In this document: piece after piece, positions 35,905 to 48,484 of the stretch
Position numbering within the stretch: the first letter of the stretch is position 1
How the letters are laid out: every line of letters starts with the position of its first letter
Assembly: GCA_905182985.1 (NCBI GenBank)
Contig: CAJJDN010000046.1
Location: forward strand, 361,298-425,297
DNA length: 64,000 nucleotides
Source of the DNA: Paramecium sonneborni
Taxonomy: Eukaryota; Ciliophora; Oligohymenophorea; Peniculida; Parameciidae
Reading direction: 5' to 3'
Program-made: the position numbers and the translations under genes
Notes under the pieces: model-generated
Told to the model about the DNA's origin: nothing
Seen by the model: the letters and a program-made list of their open reading frames with translations, nothing else
Database searches by the model: none

Positions 35905-36535
35905 ATGTCTTAATAATAAGGAAAGAGTGGAAAAACTTAATAAGGTAAGAATGAAGTAAAAGGTGGAGCTACAAGTAAAGTAGTAAAACCTTAAGAAACA
36001 AAAGAGAATGTAATGAGAAAGATTAGAATTGAAAAATTAATGGTGCATATATGTGCAGGAGAATCAGGAGATAAATTAACAAAAGCAGCAAAAGTTTTAG
36101 AGGATTTAACAGGATAAAAACCAGTATTTGGTAAAGCAAGATATACAGTGAGATCTTTTGGAATTAGAAGAAATGAAAAGATTTCTGTCTTTTGTACAAT
36201 AAGAGGAGATGCAGCAAAAGATATATTATTTAGAGGATTAAGAGTAAAAGAAATGGAATTGAAAAAGAGAAACTTTTCAGATTCAGGAAACTTTGGATTT
36301 GGGATATAAGAACATATTGATTTAGGATTAAAATATGATCCATATACAGGTAGATGGTTAATAATAATAAAATATAGGTATTTTTGGTATGGATTTCTAT
36401 GTGATATTATCAAGACCAGGATTAAGAGTTGCATAAAGAAAATCAAGAAATGCAAGATTAGGTACAGCTTAAAGAGTTAGTAAAAAAGAAGCTATGGAAT
36501 GGTTTAAATAAACTTTTGAAGGCAATGTCTATTGA
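35905..36535 (+). CDS. RPL11: large-subunit ribosomal protein L11 (uL5)
   Basis: 200 residues with a 28-nt intron at 36350-36377 (phase 1, inside PYTG/IFGMDF). Diagnostic blocks: [75 protein letters not shown] and [20 protein letters not shown] 38-residue Gly/Lys/Gln-rich N-terminal extension precedes the conserved start, longer than in animals. The protein belongs to the central protuberance of the large ribosomal subunit, contacting 5S rRNA. Expected to be highly expressed; the upstream purine bias may reflect this. Confidence 0.96.
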
Positions 36536-36564
36536 TACATTAATACAATACATTAAAATATAAA

Positions 36565-38455
36565 TCATTAATATTGATTATTAGAACTTTAAAGTAATTC
36601 AACATCACCTTATTTTATCTATTATTTTTGCTTCTTTTTTTATTTTTTATTCATGAAATAAGATTTTTTATCTTTTAAAGCATCTCTGCCTCTATAAATG
36701 AGACGATCAGAAAATGATTCTGTGAACATAAATTCTTTAAGTCCAAGGAAATTCATAAATCTATCATATAAATCAAAATAATTTATAAAACATAAGAATA
36801 ATAATATAGCAGGCATCAACTATATAACATTAACTCCAAAAATAGGTACAAATTCCATCTTTAATAAATATAATTAAAACTTACTTCTCCCATAGTAAAT
36901 TTGAATGCAGGTTCACAATTCATTCTTTATTTAACTCTTAAAAGATTTAGAAAATTTTAACATAATGGAGCTGCAACTCTACTGAAATTAATTGTAGCAA
37001 ACAATAGACTAGGTGCATCAGTTTAATGATCATTATATAAACCATAACATCCTGCTATTTTAATTCTAAACATTCCATAATATACACAAAATGCAATATA
37101 AAATAAAGGAACAAAACAACATATTTATAATGTTAATACACCAGATTATATAGATATAGGCATTCCAAATATTGTAAAAGGAGTATTTAAAAATAGTGTA
37201 GTCTCAGATATTATTACTAATAAAGATAAAATACCTAAAGCTGAAGAAAAAAATATCTTTATTTGTGGTTTATAATGACATAACCAATACCATTCTAAAG
37301 TATCTAAAGTTTTAGAACATTGTCCTTCTTTTCTATTAGATTTCACATCATAATAAATCTTTTTATCATTATTTTCTATTGATTCAATAACATTTTCTAA
37401 AGCATATGCTTACTTACAATTCTCTTTCCATGCTGCTCTTAATCTTCTATATGTTCTTGATTTCTATCTAATATCTCTATAAATTTCAACTACTTCCTCA
37501 TCTGTTGCTTCTGGTTATTCTTTAAAAAACATTCTTTATAAATAACTTATTCCTGGTGCCTTTTATTTTGCATCATCCTCCATTAATTCTTTATACATTT
37601 TCTTTGGAATTGTCTTAATACTCATTTATATATATATTTTTGATGATTATTATTAAAACTTCTCTTAATTTCTAATACCTACTACCCTTTTTGCTTTCTC
37701 TTACAAATAATGATGAGCATCATCTTTTTCCTCTGTTATTTTTGCTGTTTTAAAATATAAATATTTCATTTAAACATCCAAAGTTGATGTTCTCATATGT
37801 GCTCTAGGAACTGCTATCAAAGAATATCTACATTTTATTATAAAATTTATATTACCCTAATAAAACTATTATTAATGCTACTCCAAATGAATTTGCCATA
37901 CTTTTTAATAACTTTGCTAAACCATAATCTGAAGCTTAACCTGTCATAACAAGTATCACTACAAATGCAATACCAGCTATTCCTATTATTAAGTAAAATT
38001 TGCCATTATTTAATAATGAACGAACTAATTTCTAAGCTCTATTCAAATCAATAGCTTCTTCATATTCCTACATTATTGGAATGATAGTCCAACAAAGTAT
38101 GAAATTTGCCCAATATAATATTTAATAAAGCTATTTTATATATTCACATTAAATTATACATTTCCTATTGCTTCATATTCTCTTGAATGCACTTCTTTTT
38201 CATTCTAATTACTATATGTCTCATTATCTCTAAATGTTATAAAGATATCTAATGGCAATAAAATTAACAAAATGAAATTTGTAAGCCAAGAAATTAAACA
38301 TGTTACTTTTACAATACAGTTTACATCCTTGCAACAAATATTGTTGATTAATTTTCCACAATACATTGTTACAAGAATGATCTCAAGTAATGTTAAAATA
38401 TACATTTTAATATATAATTTTATTATTCTAATTTCATTTTTTTTTATTACATCAT
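36565..38455 (-). CDS. LMBRD2: LMBR1-domain membrane protein, LMBRD2-like
   Basis: About 600 residues; several short introns lie in the 37600-38200 part and are not all placed. The N-terminus has the family's first helices (LISWLTNFILLILLPLDIFI). The central part is basic/acidic and helical with TEEKDDAHHYL. The strongest signature is LDTLEWYWLCHYKPQIKIFF followed by ALGILSLLVIISETTLF, corresponding to the conserved Trp/His/Lys-Pro and Ser-Glu helix of LMBRD2. The C-terminal end is basic. LMBRD2 is a multi-pass plasma-membrane protein linked in animals to GPCR signalling; its role in ciliates is unknown. The start MMQQKKNEIRI is the most upstream ATG in frame; MYILTLLEI is an alternative. Confidence 0.82.
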
Positions 38456-38627
38456 TTTAACAAATAAGTTAAAGTTAATCTTTTTTATAAACTCACAACT
38501 TTGTAAAATATCTTAGCTTAGTTAAACTAACCTTTTTTCAATTTAAATTGAAATCACATACCATCTCAAATCAATAATATAATTATTGTTATAAATAATA
38601 TATAATATAGAATTAATTATATGTACA

Positions 38628-39455
38628 ATGTTTGAATAGCAATTTACAAGACATAATAGAATTTCAGAAAATCTAAAAAAGATTCATGTTTAACAAAAAT
38701 ATACATTTGACACATTATATGACGATATTTGAGTTGGATTTATAAATTAATCATATGTTTTTAAGATATTACAGAGAAAATTAAGAATAAAGAGCGCATT
38801 GTATTTAATAATTGTATTTTTTTTATTTTTGTCAGTCTACTCTATGTTGACATCGTGCATTCTCCATATAATGCTTATTGGATATGCAATTTTATAAACA
38901 AATTACGAAATTCAAAGGTAAAAAGATTGCAAAAAATAATTACTAATATTTTGGTTCATATTTTCAATTGATATCTTAATTGAGAATTATTTTGCTAAGG
39001 ACAAATTTAACTTAATTAGATACACAAAATTTCTTATTTGTACATGCTTGTTTTATGTATAGATTGTCAATACTTCCTTTCATTTTATAATTAGTAATTA
39101 TATATTTAATTAATATAAGTATAATTTGTTAACAATAGGAAAGAGTTTGATTATATTTATATTCACAATTTTTATGGATTTTTAATTCAATAATTTATTG
39201 TTTAAGTTTTTGTAAATTGATTCTATAAATGATAAATAACTCTTAATAGAATTATTCTGGTTATAACCATTCAAGAAGAATAAACAATAAAAATAATAAT
39301 AAGTCCTTATTAGTTTGTTTTTATGGATATTTACAACAACGATCAATTCTTAGATCTTTCTTCTTAATATGAATATTAGGAAAACTCTTAAGGTCTATTT
39401 CACTTTATTGCAACAGATTAGGATCGTAGAAATTCAACATATGAAGACAATATGA
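38628..39455 (+). pseudogene. REEP/HVA22-like (TB2/DP1) gene, apparently broken
   Basis: From ATG 38628 the frame reads MFEQQFTRHNRISENLKKIH, VQQKYTFDTLYDDI, then TGA at 38730-38732, and continues in the same frame with VGFINQSYVFKILQRKLRIK, a hydrophobic helix, MLTSCILHIMLIGYAILQT, NYEIQRQKDCKKQLLIFWFI, FSIDILIENYF and IRYTKFLICTCLFYVQIV. Order and spacing match the ER-shaping REEP family, but the usual GYPAY is degenerate. The frame has no further stop until 39455, inside the next gene. An internal TGA at a possible Trp plus a missing terminator point to a pseudogene, though a long (46-nt) intron across the TGA is possible. Confidence 0.5.
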
Positions 39456-39987
39456 ACAATGATTTATAAGTATAAAATGGCGAAAGACCGATGACAAAAA
39501 ATGAAATTGTGAATAATTAAAATTTTTTTAATAGAAATGAGACTCCACTTACATAGAATCAAACAAATGAAAATAATAAAAAAAAAAATAGAACTCTAAA
39601 AGTAAATAATATAAATATAATTAGCCTGAAATTGAATCCATATTGCCAGGTGAGAGTAAAAATTTATCTAAATGTTATGGAAGATAATTATAATAATTCA
39701 TTCAAAATGTTATTAGAAACACTAAAGATTCTAAATTGAAATAATTGATTGAAGACAAAGATATTCAATAATTCTTGTCAATTAATCCAGATAAAATAAG
39801 AAAATTTGATTTAAATTAGTTCGTCAATTCTCCAAAAGGAAGAATCTTTTCTAAAGAATTTTTTGATTAATGTTTATGGGCAATTGGAATAGTTAAAGAA
39901 TCAAAAACTCATGTAAATCCCCTATTCCGATATAACATTGAGATTTTTTGTGAAACAATTAAAAAATAAATTAAAATAAATGAGTGA
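39323..39987 (+). CDS. small ciliate protein with YGRQ motif (copy 1)
   Basis: 213 residues with a 23-nt intron at 39602-39624. The N-terminal half is acidic and Asn/Gln-rich (MDIYNNDQFLDLSSQYEYQ). The C-terminal half is ordered: GESKNLSKCYGRQLQQFIQN, KLKQLIEDKDIQQFLSINPD, FVNSPKGRIFSKEFFDQCLW, ending TIKKQIKINE. The gene at 48485-49300 has the same arrangement, an Asn/Gln-rich N-terminus followed by a KNL..YGRQ block, so both probably belong to one ciliate-specific family. No known function. Its start lies inside the run-on of the broken REEP-like frame. Confidence 0.8.
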
Positions 39988-40221
39988 TGATTATTTTTTA
40001 TGTATATTTAAGCTTTAAGAATTTTATAGTTATTTTGATTGTTTTTTAATCAATGATAGTTTTGTTTTGAACTTGAATTTGGCTATAAGAATTCATAAAA
40101 ATGTTTTATAAAGAATATTATATAAATAGAATGTAAAATGAGTGGGTATTGTTGCTAAAATAGATTGAAATTGGAATTGATTTATTTAAATTAAAACTTT
40201 AATAAATTATTCTTATATAAA

Positions 40222-43200
40222 ATGTAAGAATCTAGAGTACAATTAGCTTTGAGAGAAATTTCAATAATAAAATAAGCAATGTCTTCAAAAAAGAAATACA
40301 CACCAATGAAAGAATCCCTAAATAATTTTTAAAAAGTTTTGGAGGAGAATAAAAAGAATGGTATACAAGATATTCCAAGATAAGAAATACAAAAGATTCT
40401 AATACCTGCTTCAAAAGAATTGAAATCAGCTAAATTTCACACAACATTAATTTGTTTTTTACTAAAATTGATTAATCTGAAAGTTATAAATGATGTAAAT
40501 AAAATAATTTAGATTTAGATCTAAACAAGTGAAGATGTATTGGATTACTTTTTGAAAATAAAAGAGATTTAAAAGGAAGAATTGCATTATAAGTTAATAC
40601 AAAGTTTTATGGCTTTTATACATTAAGACTTTATTAATTTTCGTAATTATGGTTTTGCTGAAAAAGTAGAATAATAAATTTATTCATTTAGTGTTTAACA
40701 TTTGTATTTTTTATGAAAAATTCTAAAATGCCTATAATTCAAGCATCAGCAGAAACATCATTAGATAAATTAATAGAATTGCTTTCTGGATCAACACAAT
40801 TAATAATAGCAGGTTAAGGATTTGATGAGATGAATATTATAATTGATTTAGATAATTAGCAAGAATAGAATTCACAATAAACAAATTCTAACATTCCAAT
40901 TGATCATTAGAAAGAAGTGCAAAATCTACATTCAATATTATCAGATTTAATTAAAATATGTGATTACTCTCGTCCTCATTGGTTTCCTTCTACAGTTCCA
41001 ATTGATAGAGAATTTGGATTATCTAGTATTAACAGTTTTTTATCAAATATGGGAAAATTCTTTACCTAATTTAGTATAATATAAGAATTATTATCTAATA
41101 ATCTTATATAAGTTCTTAGAAAAATACTTGCAATACCAATTAATATGATAAAAAGTTCAATTATTGTTGTAGCATTTAAATGTTTAACATTTTTAGTAGA
41201 TGGACCACAATCAGGAGATGTTTGGGATATATTAATTTAATAAATAAAATCTAATGAACATTCAATACATAAAAATTTAAGTTTTTAAACATTAATCTAT
41301 TTTGTTTAAAGTTAAATATTTTTAGATCAATTATTACAACTTCCTTTAAATGAGAAAGTATATAAATAATTATATCAATAGAATTATATCTTAGATATTA
41401 TAACATTATTATCTGGAATAGTTAAAGAAATAAATGACCCCACTGAATTTGAATAGAAAAGATGGATGGAATTGACAAATCCTACTTATAATTTATAATA
41501 AAATTCTGATGTATATCCTAGTGATAATGGTTTAGTTTGCAGAATGTTGAGTGAATTTTAATCACGTTTTGTAAATTCTCTTTGTGTTTATGCTGATTAA
41601 TAAAAAATATCATTAGGTGTTATTATTAAATTGTAATCAACAGATAAATTTTATCAAATTATTGAATACACTTGGAAACTTAATTTAAGAGGAATCAAAT
41701 ATTTATTATTAAAAGATTTGGATGAGTAAACTCTATAAAATTTATTATCAGCATTTTAATAATATATTAATATAGTTGGTTCAATCTAAATGAAATCTGC
41801 ATAAAATGCATTTATAAAAACTATATGTGAATTTTGTAAACCTTAAATAGGATATGAATTTACAAAAAAACATATTTAAATTAATAAAATGGTACTTAAT
41901 ATTGCTAATTGTCTGGGAAGTAAGATTATATATAATTTAATTTATTAGATTTACTAGAATGTAGTAGTTGGATTTGCATTTTCAAAACATTTGAAGAATG
42001 TGAGAATCATTATTTAAGAAATCGTTTAGCAAAGAATTCAAGTTAAGAAGAATAAATTAAAACATTAGATATAACTATTTTATTTTAAAGTTTAGATTAA
42101 TTGTTTTCACAAAGTTCTAATTATGGAAATGAACATCTTATAACTGTAATGGATGCTATTAATTAAATAACAATAGAATGTTTAGAATAGTAGAGTACTT
42201 TAGAATTAAAAAGATCAAATTCATAATTTGGTGATTAAAAGAAATACTTTTCTCTTTTAAAATTAGTTGAATTAATAAAATTTAATGTATTTAGATTAGA
42301 TATATTTTGGGAATTGATAATTGCTCATTTTATATCAGTTATTTCTTCACGTAATATTAATTTAGTTTTAAATGCAGCAGAAACATTATCTTAGATAATA
42401 TTTTATGGTTTTGAACACTGGACTTAATTTTATAAGAAAAATTAATAGCATCATTCAGATTATATAAAAGAAAAATGGCATAAGAATGAATCAGTCTATT
42501 AATAGACTCTTTTTTAACCTTGGATTGATATGTGTGCATTAAATTAAAATGATTTAAAAGAAATAATTTTAAATAATGTACTAAAGATGTTATAAAATAA
42601 CGGACATGAAATTTAACAAAAAGGATGGGATTCTATTTTAATAATATTATAATAAATTGGTTCTGAATAAACAGCTATATTTGTAAAGTAAGGATTAGCT
42701 TGTACAGAATATATTATAAATTAATTTTTATCAAATCTAAATGGTTAATAAATAAAAAAGATATTTGAAATTATTGATGAATACAAATCTAATTCAAGTA
42801 ATTAAATTTTATTATTATTATTATTAGATGAATAGAATATCAATTTCTAGATTTGTAATATGCTTTGGCATTTGGGGGATTTCATAACTAAAAATAATTC
42901 TCAAAATAGAGAGTAGAATCACATATTAACTAATGAAGAACTTGAATTATATTTACCTGAGATATTTAAAAAACTTTCAATTATTGCCTTGGATCCAATT
43001 CCAGAAATCAGGCATTCTGCTATTCATATATTTAGTAATCTTTTGATTCATTTAAACTGTCAAAATTTATATACTTAATGGAAAAGAATATTAGAAAATA
43101 TCTTTATGAAAATGATGCATAATATTACTAATACATTTAAAGAAAGAAATGAAAATAAAGAATTGGATGTAGCTTAATGGGAAGAAACTGTTAAAAGTGC

Positions 43201-44624
43201 AATCCAAGCTTTTATAAAATTGATTAAAAAATACTTTCTTATTGTTGATGAATCTTCTTAAGATAAGTAAATTACCATTTTATTTTAGAGATTAAGATAT
43301 TTAATTATTAATTATAGAAACAACTCCAGATTTAATACTTATTTTTCAATAAAATAAACCATTCTTAACTTTAGAAGCTTCTAAATAAATGAGAGATTTA
43401 TTCTTATATAAACCTATTGTTTGTCTTTAAAATTTCAATCTTGTAATTAATTAGATTTCAAATCTATTTGATCAACCATATTAAGATATTAAATATATTA
43501 AAACTCTCATTTTACACATTGCTCCTGAATTACTAGAATTTTTGAATGATATAATGAAATTAGCTTCAAACATTTTTATTGAAGAAGTTGTGGATGTTTA
43601 TTATAAAATTTTAGAATATCCAATTAATGTTCACACTAAAATTGATTTAATTTAAAATAAGATATTTTTTGAAGATAATCTTGCACCAAAATAATTAATG
43701 ATAACACTCTAATAAAATTTATCTAAATAACCTCCATAATTAATATAAAAAATAATAGACAATATATATTAGTTAATTTAAGAACCTCCAAGTAATAAAT
43801 TTAAACATATTTTAATAAAGAGGCATTTTATCTAACTTAATATGGTTTTAGATAACAATATTGAATTTTTCAATTAATTTCAAGAACTATATAAAACAAT
43901 TATTTTAACTATGAGAAATAATAATTAATTTTTTTATTTCACTGAAACATTAAATGAAGAAAAGTCAATCTATATGATAATGGCTGAAAATTATCTTTTT
44001 AGAGCTAAAATCTATCTAAACAATAATTCTTAAGACTAACTTTAGATATTAAAAACATTATAGCTTCTATTACCAGATAAATCAATTTGTGAGAAACAAT
44101 AATCATGCAGTAAAATTTTAAATTTAGAAAATCAACAGCTCTAAAATTAATATATAGAAGATATTTCATAAATATATGTGAAAAATCCTAATCTATCTCA
44201 TTCATCTGAATTTATGGAATTCATTTAAAAATTATATGAGATATCTTAATATTCCAATATGGCTATCTAGAAATTATGTCTTTTGTCTGAGAACTCTAAA
44301 GTTCTTTAGTATTTACTTGATGCAAGCTAAAAAATTTTGAACTTTTATGATACTGAATGTGATACTAATAGTAAAAAAATTATTGATTTATTAAACCAAC
44401 TTTTACAAACTAAAATACCTCAAAATTCCTTTTTAAACTTTATTTCTTTAGATGGTGAAGAAATCTCATTTGAAAATACCTCTTTGTTATAATCAAACAT
44501 AGGCCATTTATTTTATTTGATGCCATTTTTTGTGTAATTAATTGAACATTAATCTGAAGAGGTTAGAAGTAAGGTTCAATAAATATTATCAAAAATTTCA
44601 TCAATGGTAGTCTAAATAGATTGA
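40222..44624 (+). CDS. MON2: MON2-like HEAT-repeat protein
   Basis: About 1,430 residues; introns placed at 40666-40691 and further ones near 41920 and 43270. It starts MQESRVQLALREISIIKQAM. Blocks that recall MON2/BIG-type Golgi proteins: CLTFVFFMKNSKMPIIQASA, HWFPSTVPIDREFGLSSINS, VVAFKCLTFLVDGPQSGD, and HEIQQKGWDSILIILQQIGS. Sequence throughout is helical repeat with no Sec7 catalytic domain, which separates MON2 from the BIG/GBF exchange factors. MON2 works with Dopey and Arl1 at the trans-Golgi and endosomes; that role is inferred. The end EEVRSKVQQILSKISSMV is a normal HEAT terminus. Confidence 0.75.
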
Positions 44625-45120
44625 AAAATTATTCAAAAATTTATAGTTTTAACTTATTCAATAAGTTTCTATATTATTATATTCATTATTGCAATATTTT
44701 ATAATTTTTATTTTACATTGATCTTAAATTGAATAAACTCAAGCTAAGATTATACTTCTAATGAAAATATCCTTCAATTAAAATAAGCAAAATAGAATTG
44801 ATAAATTTTAATAAAATTGTATATTTGAATACCTCGCTAATCTATTTCGTTGATACTGGATATTAATATTAAACAAAGAAAACATTTTTCAATTTCTTAA
44901 CAAAATAAATCTATATTGAGACTATATAAAAAATAAATATAGTTTATACTATCTTAAATAGAAATCTCTTACATAATTAAATATCCCATTTAATATTCAA
45001 TTTTTGTAAGTGTTAATTTTATCTGCACAATTTATTCTTGTAATTCTCAAGAAATACTTAAATAATATAAATAAAATATAATATGTTTATTGGTTAAATA
45101 ATAATAAATAGAGAGAGAAT
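44625..45120. other. spacer between convergent genes, no gene seen
   Basis: About 500 bp, extremely AT-rich, between the convergent MON2-like gene and the small coiled-coil gene. No frame with protein character and no repeat array. Confidence 0.5.
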
Positions 45121-45444
45121 TCATTCTTAAAGATCTTTGTTAATATTAAAAGTTATTTTTTCTCTTCTTAATTTATTTCTCTAATTATTATTATGTTTAT
45201 TTTAAATGCATTTTTTGTATAAAGTTTGTATGTTATTGTATTATTTTGAGAATTTCTAATTAAATTCCTTTTAGCCTTCTTCATACATTTGAGATTTTGA
45301 ATTTATACCCTCTAGAAAATCAGTTTCTTCTTTTAGCTTAATAAAGTTTTAATTGTTTATTAGTTTCTGATAAGCTAATAATCTTTTCTTGGCAAGATAT
45401 TTAAATTTTTATTCAAAAGTTTATCTGCTTGATTCTTTATTCAT
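45121..45444 (-). CDS. small coiled-coil protein, unknown
   Basis: 107 residues in one exon: MNKESSRQTFEQKFKYLAKK, RLLAYQKLINNQNFIKLKEE, TDFLEGINSKSQMYEEG, ending RREKITFNINKDLQE. Basic, helical, without a known domain. The frame stays open upstream (FQFKNIIIK and beyond) almost to the end of the next gene but without an ATG, so an upstream exon is possible. Tandem with the two genes to its right on the same strand. Confidence 0.55.
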
Positions 45445-45643
45445 TAGTTTTATTATAATATTTTTAAATTAGAATTTTTCTTTTATAGTGTAAATTTGTA
45501 TCAGAATTTATAAGTTATTCTTTATTTTAATATAAAATAAATATTAGTTGTAAAAACTTAATAATTTTTGATATAATTATTTAGAAATTAATAAGTCCTA
45601 GAATAAATAAGTATCAAAATCAAATGTATAAGATTTAATTTAT

Positions 45644-45966
45644 TCATTCAATTTAATCTTCAGAAGAATCTGATATCATATCAAAGAATGACTCTTATTT
45701 GGTATTTTTATTTTTTAATTTTTAGATCATTTATTATTTGACTTTAATTTATTGAATTTATTTTCTAGCTGTTTTCACATTAACCAAGTAATTACAGTTT
45801 CTTTTTAAGAAAATCTTCTTCTGTTCTTGATTGCCACTAGATATATTAAAATATCTTACATCATCCATTTTATCTTAGCATTTTTTAATTAAATATCAAT
45901 AACATCAGCTTTATAATTTTCATTTTAGAAATGATTTCTAATTTCTTTTTATAATAATTTATCCAT
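45644..45966 (-). CDS. short basic protein with acidic Ser tail, unknown
   Basis: 99 residues after a 23-nt intron at 45837-45859, which closes the frame exactly. The protein reads MDKLLQKEIRNHFQNENYK, ADVIDIQLKNAKIKWMIGNQ, EQKKIFLKRNCNYLVNVKTA, RKQIQQIKVKQQMIQKLKNK, ending SFFDMISDSSEDQIE. The acidic SDSSED end looks like a CK2 site. The composition suggests a small nuclear or RNA-associated protein, but the family is not recognised. It starts 26 bp beyond the stop of the B-box gene upstream. Confidence 0.72.
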
Positions 45967-45992
45967 AATAATAAATAATTTATATTAATATT

Positions 45993-47149
45993 TCAAAATC
46001 TATGATAAGGTGGTATAAAATGTGTATGAGGAAAATATTAAGGATGAATAGGTAATGGTGGATGACCTGGATGTAATGGAACAGATTATGAAAAAGGTTA
46101 AGGACTTCTATGAATTTTAACAGGAGGAGCATTTGGATTAGGATTTTAATGTTAACAAGTATCAAACTTTGTTTTCTTTTCAGGAATAGTAACTCTTAAA
46201 GGTTCTTTTATTCTACTTCCTTAAAGTGACTTTATTTTTGTACTTTCAGTTACATTTGTTGTTGGTAACTGATGTACTCCAATAAAGTCAGGAATAGAAG
46301 TGTGTTATACTTTAATGATTGATTGAAGAAATAAACTTAATTCTGATCTAAAATTATGATAATAGATTATACGCTCTCTATTAATCTATTTGAACTTCAC
46401 TACTCACAGTAGGAAATGAATTTATATATTCACCTATTTTCTTATAGTATACTTAATTATCCTCTTAGAATGTAGTTGTAAAATATGGAATCAATGCAGT
46501 TAGACAATCACTTGATTAAAATGTTATCAACATCTATTTCATTGAAGTCCATCTTTCTTCTATCATTTATAATAAATGTTTAGCATCTCTTTCCTAATTA
46601 TTTACATTCTTTTTCTATTTATGTTCTACTTCATTTTCAAGCCCATTAAAAAATTGTTCGACAATATCTAGTATACGTTTCTTAATTTCTCGAATTTTCT
46701 TGATTGTTTTTTCTGCATGAACTTCAAATGTGTTCACATGCTTCTTAATATCATAATAAGAGTTTGTGAATTTCTTTACTAAATTTATAGTTAATATATT
46801 ATTATTACATTCATTTTAAACATGATCACTTGCTTAATTTAATAATACTTCTAATGATTCAAATATTGGATAAGTTCCTTCATTTATATGTTCTTTAGAA
46901 TGCAAATGAATACATAATGGACATAAAGGTATAATACATTAAGGTGCCCTACACATATTTGAAATATAATATCCTTTATGATAGTAACACTCAACCTAAT
47001 ATATTGATGATCTAAATTATTACTTGAGGAAGATTATTTGAATCAAAGAAAACACTTCTACCATAATTATCAGGTAATCTCTCTCCTTATTGATGGGTAC
47101 CTTGATTTTATTCATCGTATTCCTCTTCTACATTCTCCACAATATTCAT
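45993..47149 (-). CDS. B-box zinc finger / coiled-coil (TRIM-like) protein
   Basis: 367 residues after a 28-nt intron early in the gene and a 25-nt intron near 46350, both needed for the frame. After an acidic N-terminus (MNIVENVEEEYDEQNQ) a B-box follows with Cys/His ligands spaced VECYYHKG, NMCRAPQCIIP, LCPLCIHLHSKEH. Then a long coiled coil (LVKKFTNSYYDIKKHVNTFE, EKTIKKIREIKKRILDIVEQ, RDAKHLLQMIEERW) and a Pro/His-rich tail (VPLHPGHPPLPIHPQYF). No RING finger precedes the B-box, so ubiquitin-ligase activity is not expected; a scaffold is likelier. Its ATG overlaps the possible stop of an upstream frame. Confidence 0.85.
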
Positions 47150-47560
47150 TAAAATTCGTTATTAAAATTAACGTATAATTCTAAAAATTACATCCACTTT
47201 TTTATTCCTGATTCATTTATGTCTATCTTAATATTGTTATCATCTTTCTCTTTACTTTTCTTTATTGGTTGTTATATAATCATATAAAATCATTACATCT
47301 AGATACTTCTATTTCATATCTATCAAATTAAATAATACATAGTTTCTCCTTTAAAATTATAAAATTACCATCCCAAGCAAATCTCTAATTCTAAATATCA
47401 TGGTTATAAATAGCATATATCTTTACTAAAAATCTTTTAATTAATTCTATAGATATTTCTCTAGAATCTATTATTTATAAGCTAATTCTATTTTATCAAG
47501 TATTAATCAAATTATAACATAAAACAATCTAACTACAATAAAAAAATAAAATTATAAAGA
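47146..47560 (-). CDS. candidate gene or remnant with secretory N-terminus (doubtful)
   Basis: A minus-strand frame starts MNFFIILFFYCSQIVLC (signal-like), meets TGA, then runs on as RISLQIIDSREISIELIKRF, LVKIYAIYNHDIQNQRFAWD, GNFIILKEKLCIIQFDRYEI, meets another TGA, and a neighbouring frame continues KSKEKDDNNIKIDINESGIK, KWMQFLELYVNFNNEFQ to TGA 47146-47148. The last join needs a 47-nt intron, too long for this genome. The middle is strongly protein-like. Either the gene has decayed or the splicing is unusual. The terminal TGA overlaps the ATG of the B-box gene as ATGA. Confidence 0.33.
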
Positions 47561-47922
47561 AGTTCATTCTAAACTCTCTTATGCATATCATTTTTATTAT
47601 TATAATAAATTTAAACAAAAAAAATTTAAAGGCTTACTAAACATGTAAATAGATTAAAAAAAAAAAAATCTTATTACATCATACTTAAAAAGATCTTTCC
47701 TCTTAATATTGATTATCTTAAATTATATATAAATCAATTATAACAGGAAAAATTAGTATTAATGATTTGGTTATAAATTTTTATTTTGAATAATCATATA
47801 AAACTATATCATTTACATTCAAATCTGTTATATATTTCCACAATTTCGAATGAATTTTAGTTATGAATTCCAATTAAATAAATTCTATAAAGAATTCAAA
47901 AGTTAATGACTAAATTTTACAT
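47561..47922. other. spacer, little to see
   Basis: AT-rich spacer with an A-run at about 47657. A plus-strand frame at 47850 (MNFSYEFQLNKFYKEFK) can be joined by a 31-nt intron (47902-47932) to the small gene at 47923, giving an alternative longer start for it. Confidence 0.4.
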
Positions 47923-48246
47923 ATGGCTAAAGTTATAATCAGTTATTCAAAAGGATATCCTAAATTTAATATGAATAATATCTACAAAATAAGAAGTCTA
48001 AAATAGAAAAGTAATTTGAAAGCTTAAAAATTAAATTAGAATCAATCGAAAGAGCCCATTATTACGGAAATGAAATCAAAAAATGAATAAATTTTATATT
48101 GTTTATTACTAAAACTTTGGGAAACTTAGTTTTCAATTTTTACATTAAATTAAGAGTATTGTGAATTTAATATCCTCACTAAATTATAAATCCTATCAAA
48201 AATGATAAAACTTTCTTCACACAGCATAGAAAGAATATTAAATTGA
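47923..48246 (+). CDS. small protein, unknown
   Basis: 107 residues in one exon: MAKVIISYSKGYPKFNMNNI, YKIRSLKQKSNLKAQKLNQN, SKEPIITEMKSKNEQILYCL, LLKLWETQFSIFTLNQEYCE, ending SKMIKLSSHSIERILN. Basic N-terminus and helical C-terminus. No domain recognised. An alternative start at 47850 with a 31-nt intron gives 121 residues. Another frame over the same DNA is also open, so the call rests on amino-acid character alone. Confidence 0.45.
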
Positions 48247-48484
48247 AAAGTTTTTTAAATAGAATATCGAATAATTTTGAATATCGAATTACAAAAACAT
48301 ATTCAATTTAATTAGTAATGGTTGAGATAATTTGTGAAGTTTTCTTTGTCTAAATATGAATATAGATTATTAAGAAAATTTTAAACTTATTAATTTACTA
48401 GTTCTGTTAATATGTATATATATTTTTAGTATAAAAATAAATATCTTAATTTATATATTTAATTATTAAAATAAACAACTTTTG

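Noticed and set aside
35991..36455. Long minus-strand open frame
   Set aside because: It is the antisense shadow of the ribosomal protein L11 gene, which is unmistakable on the plus strand.
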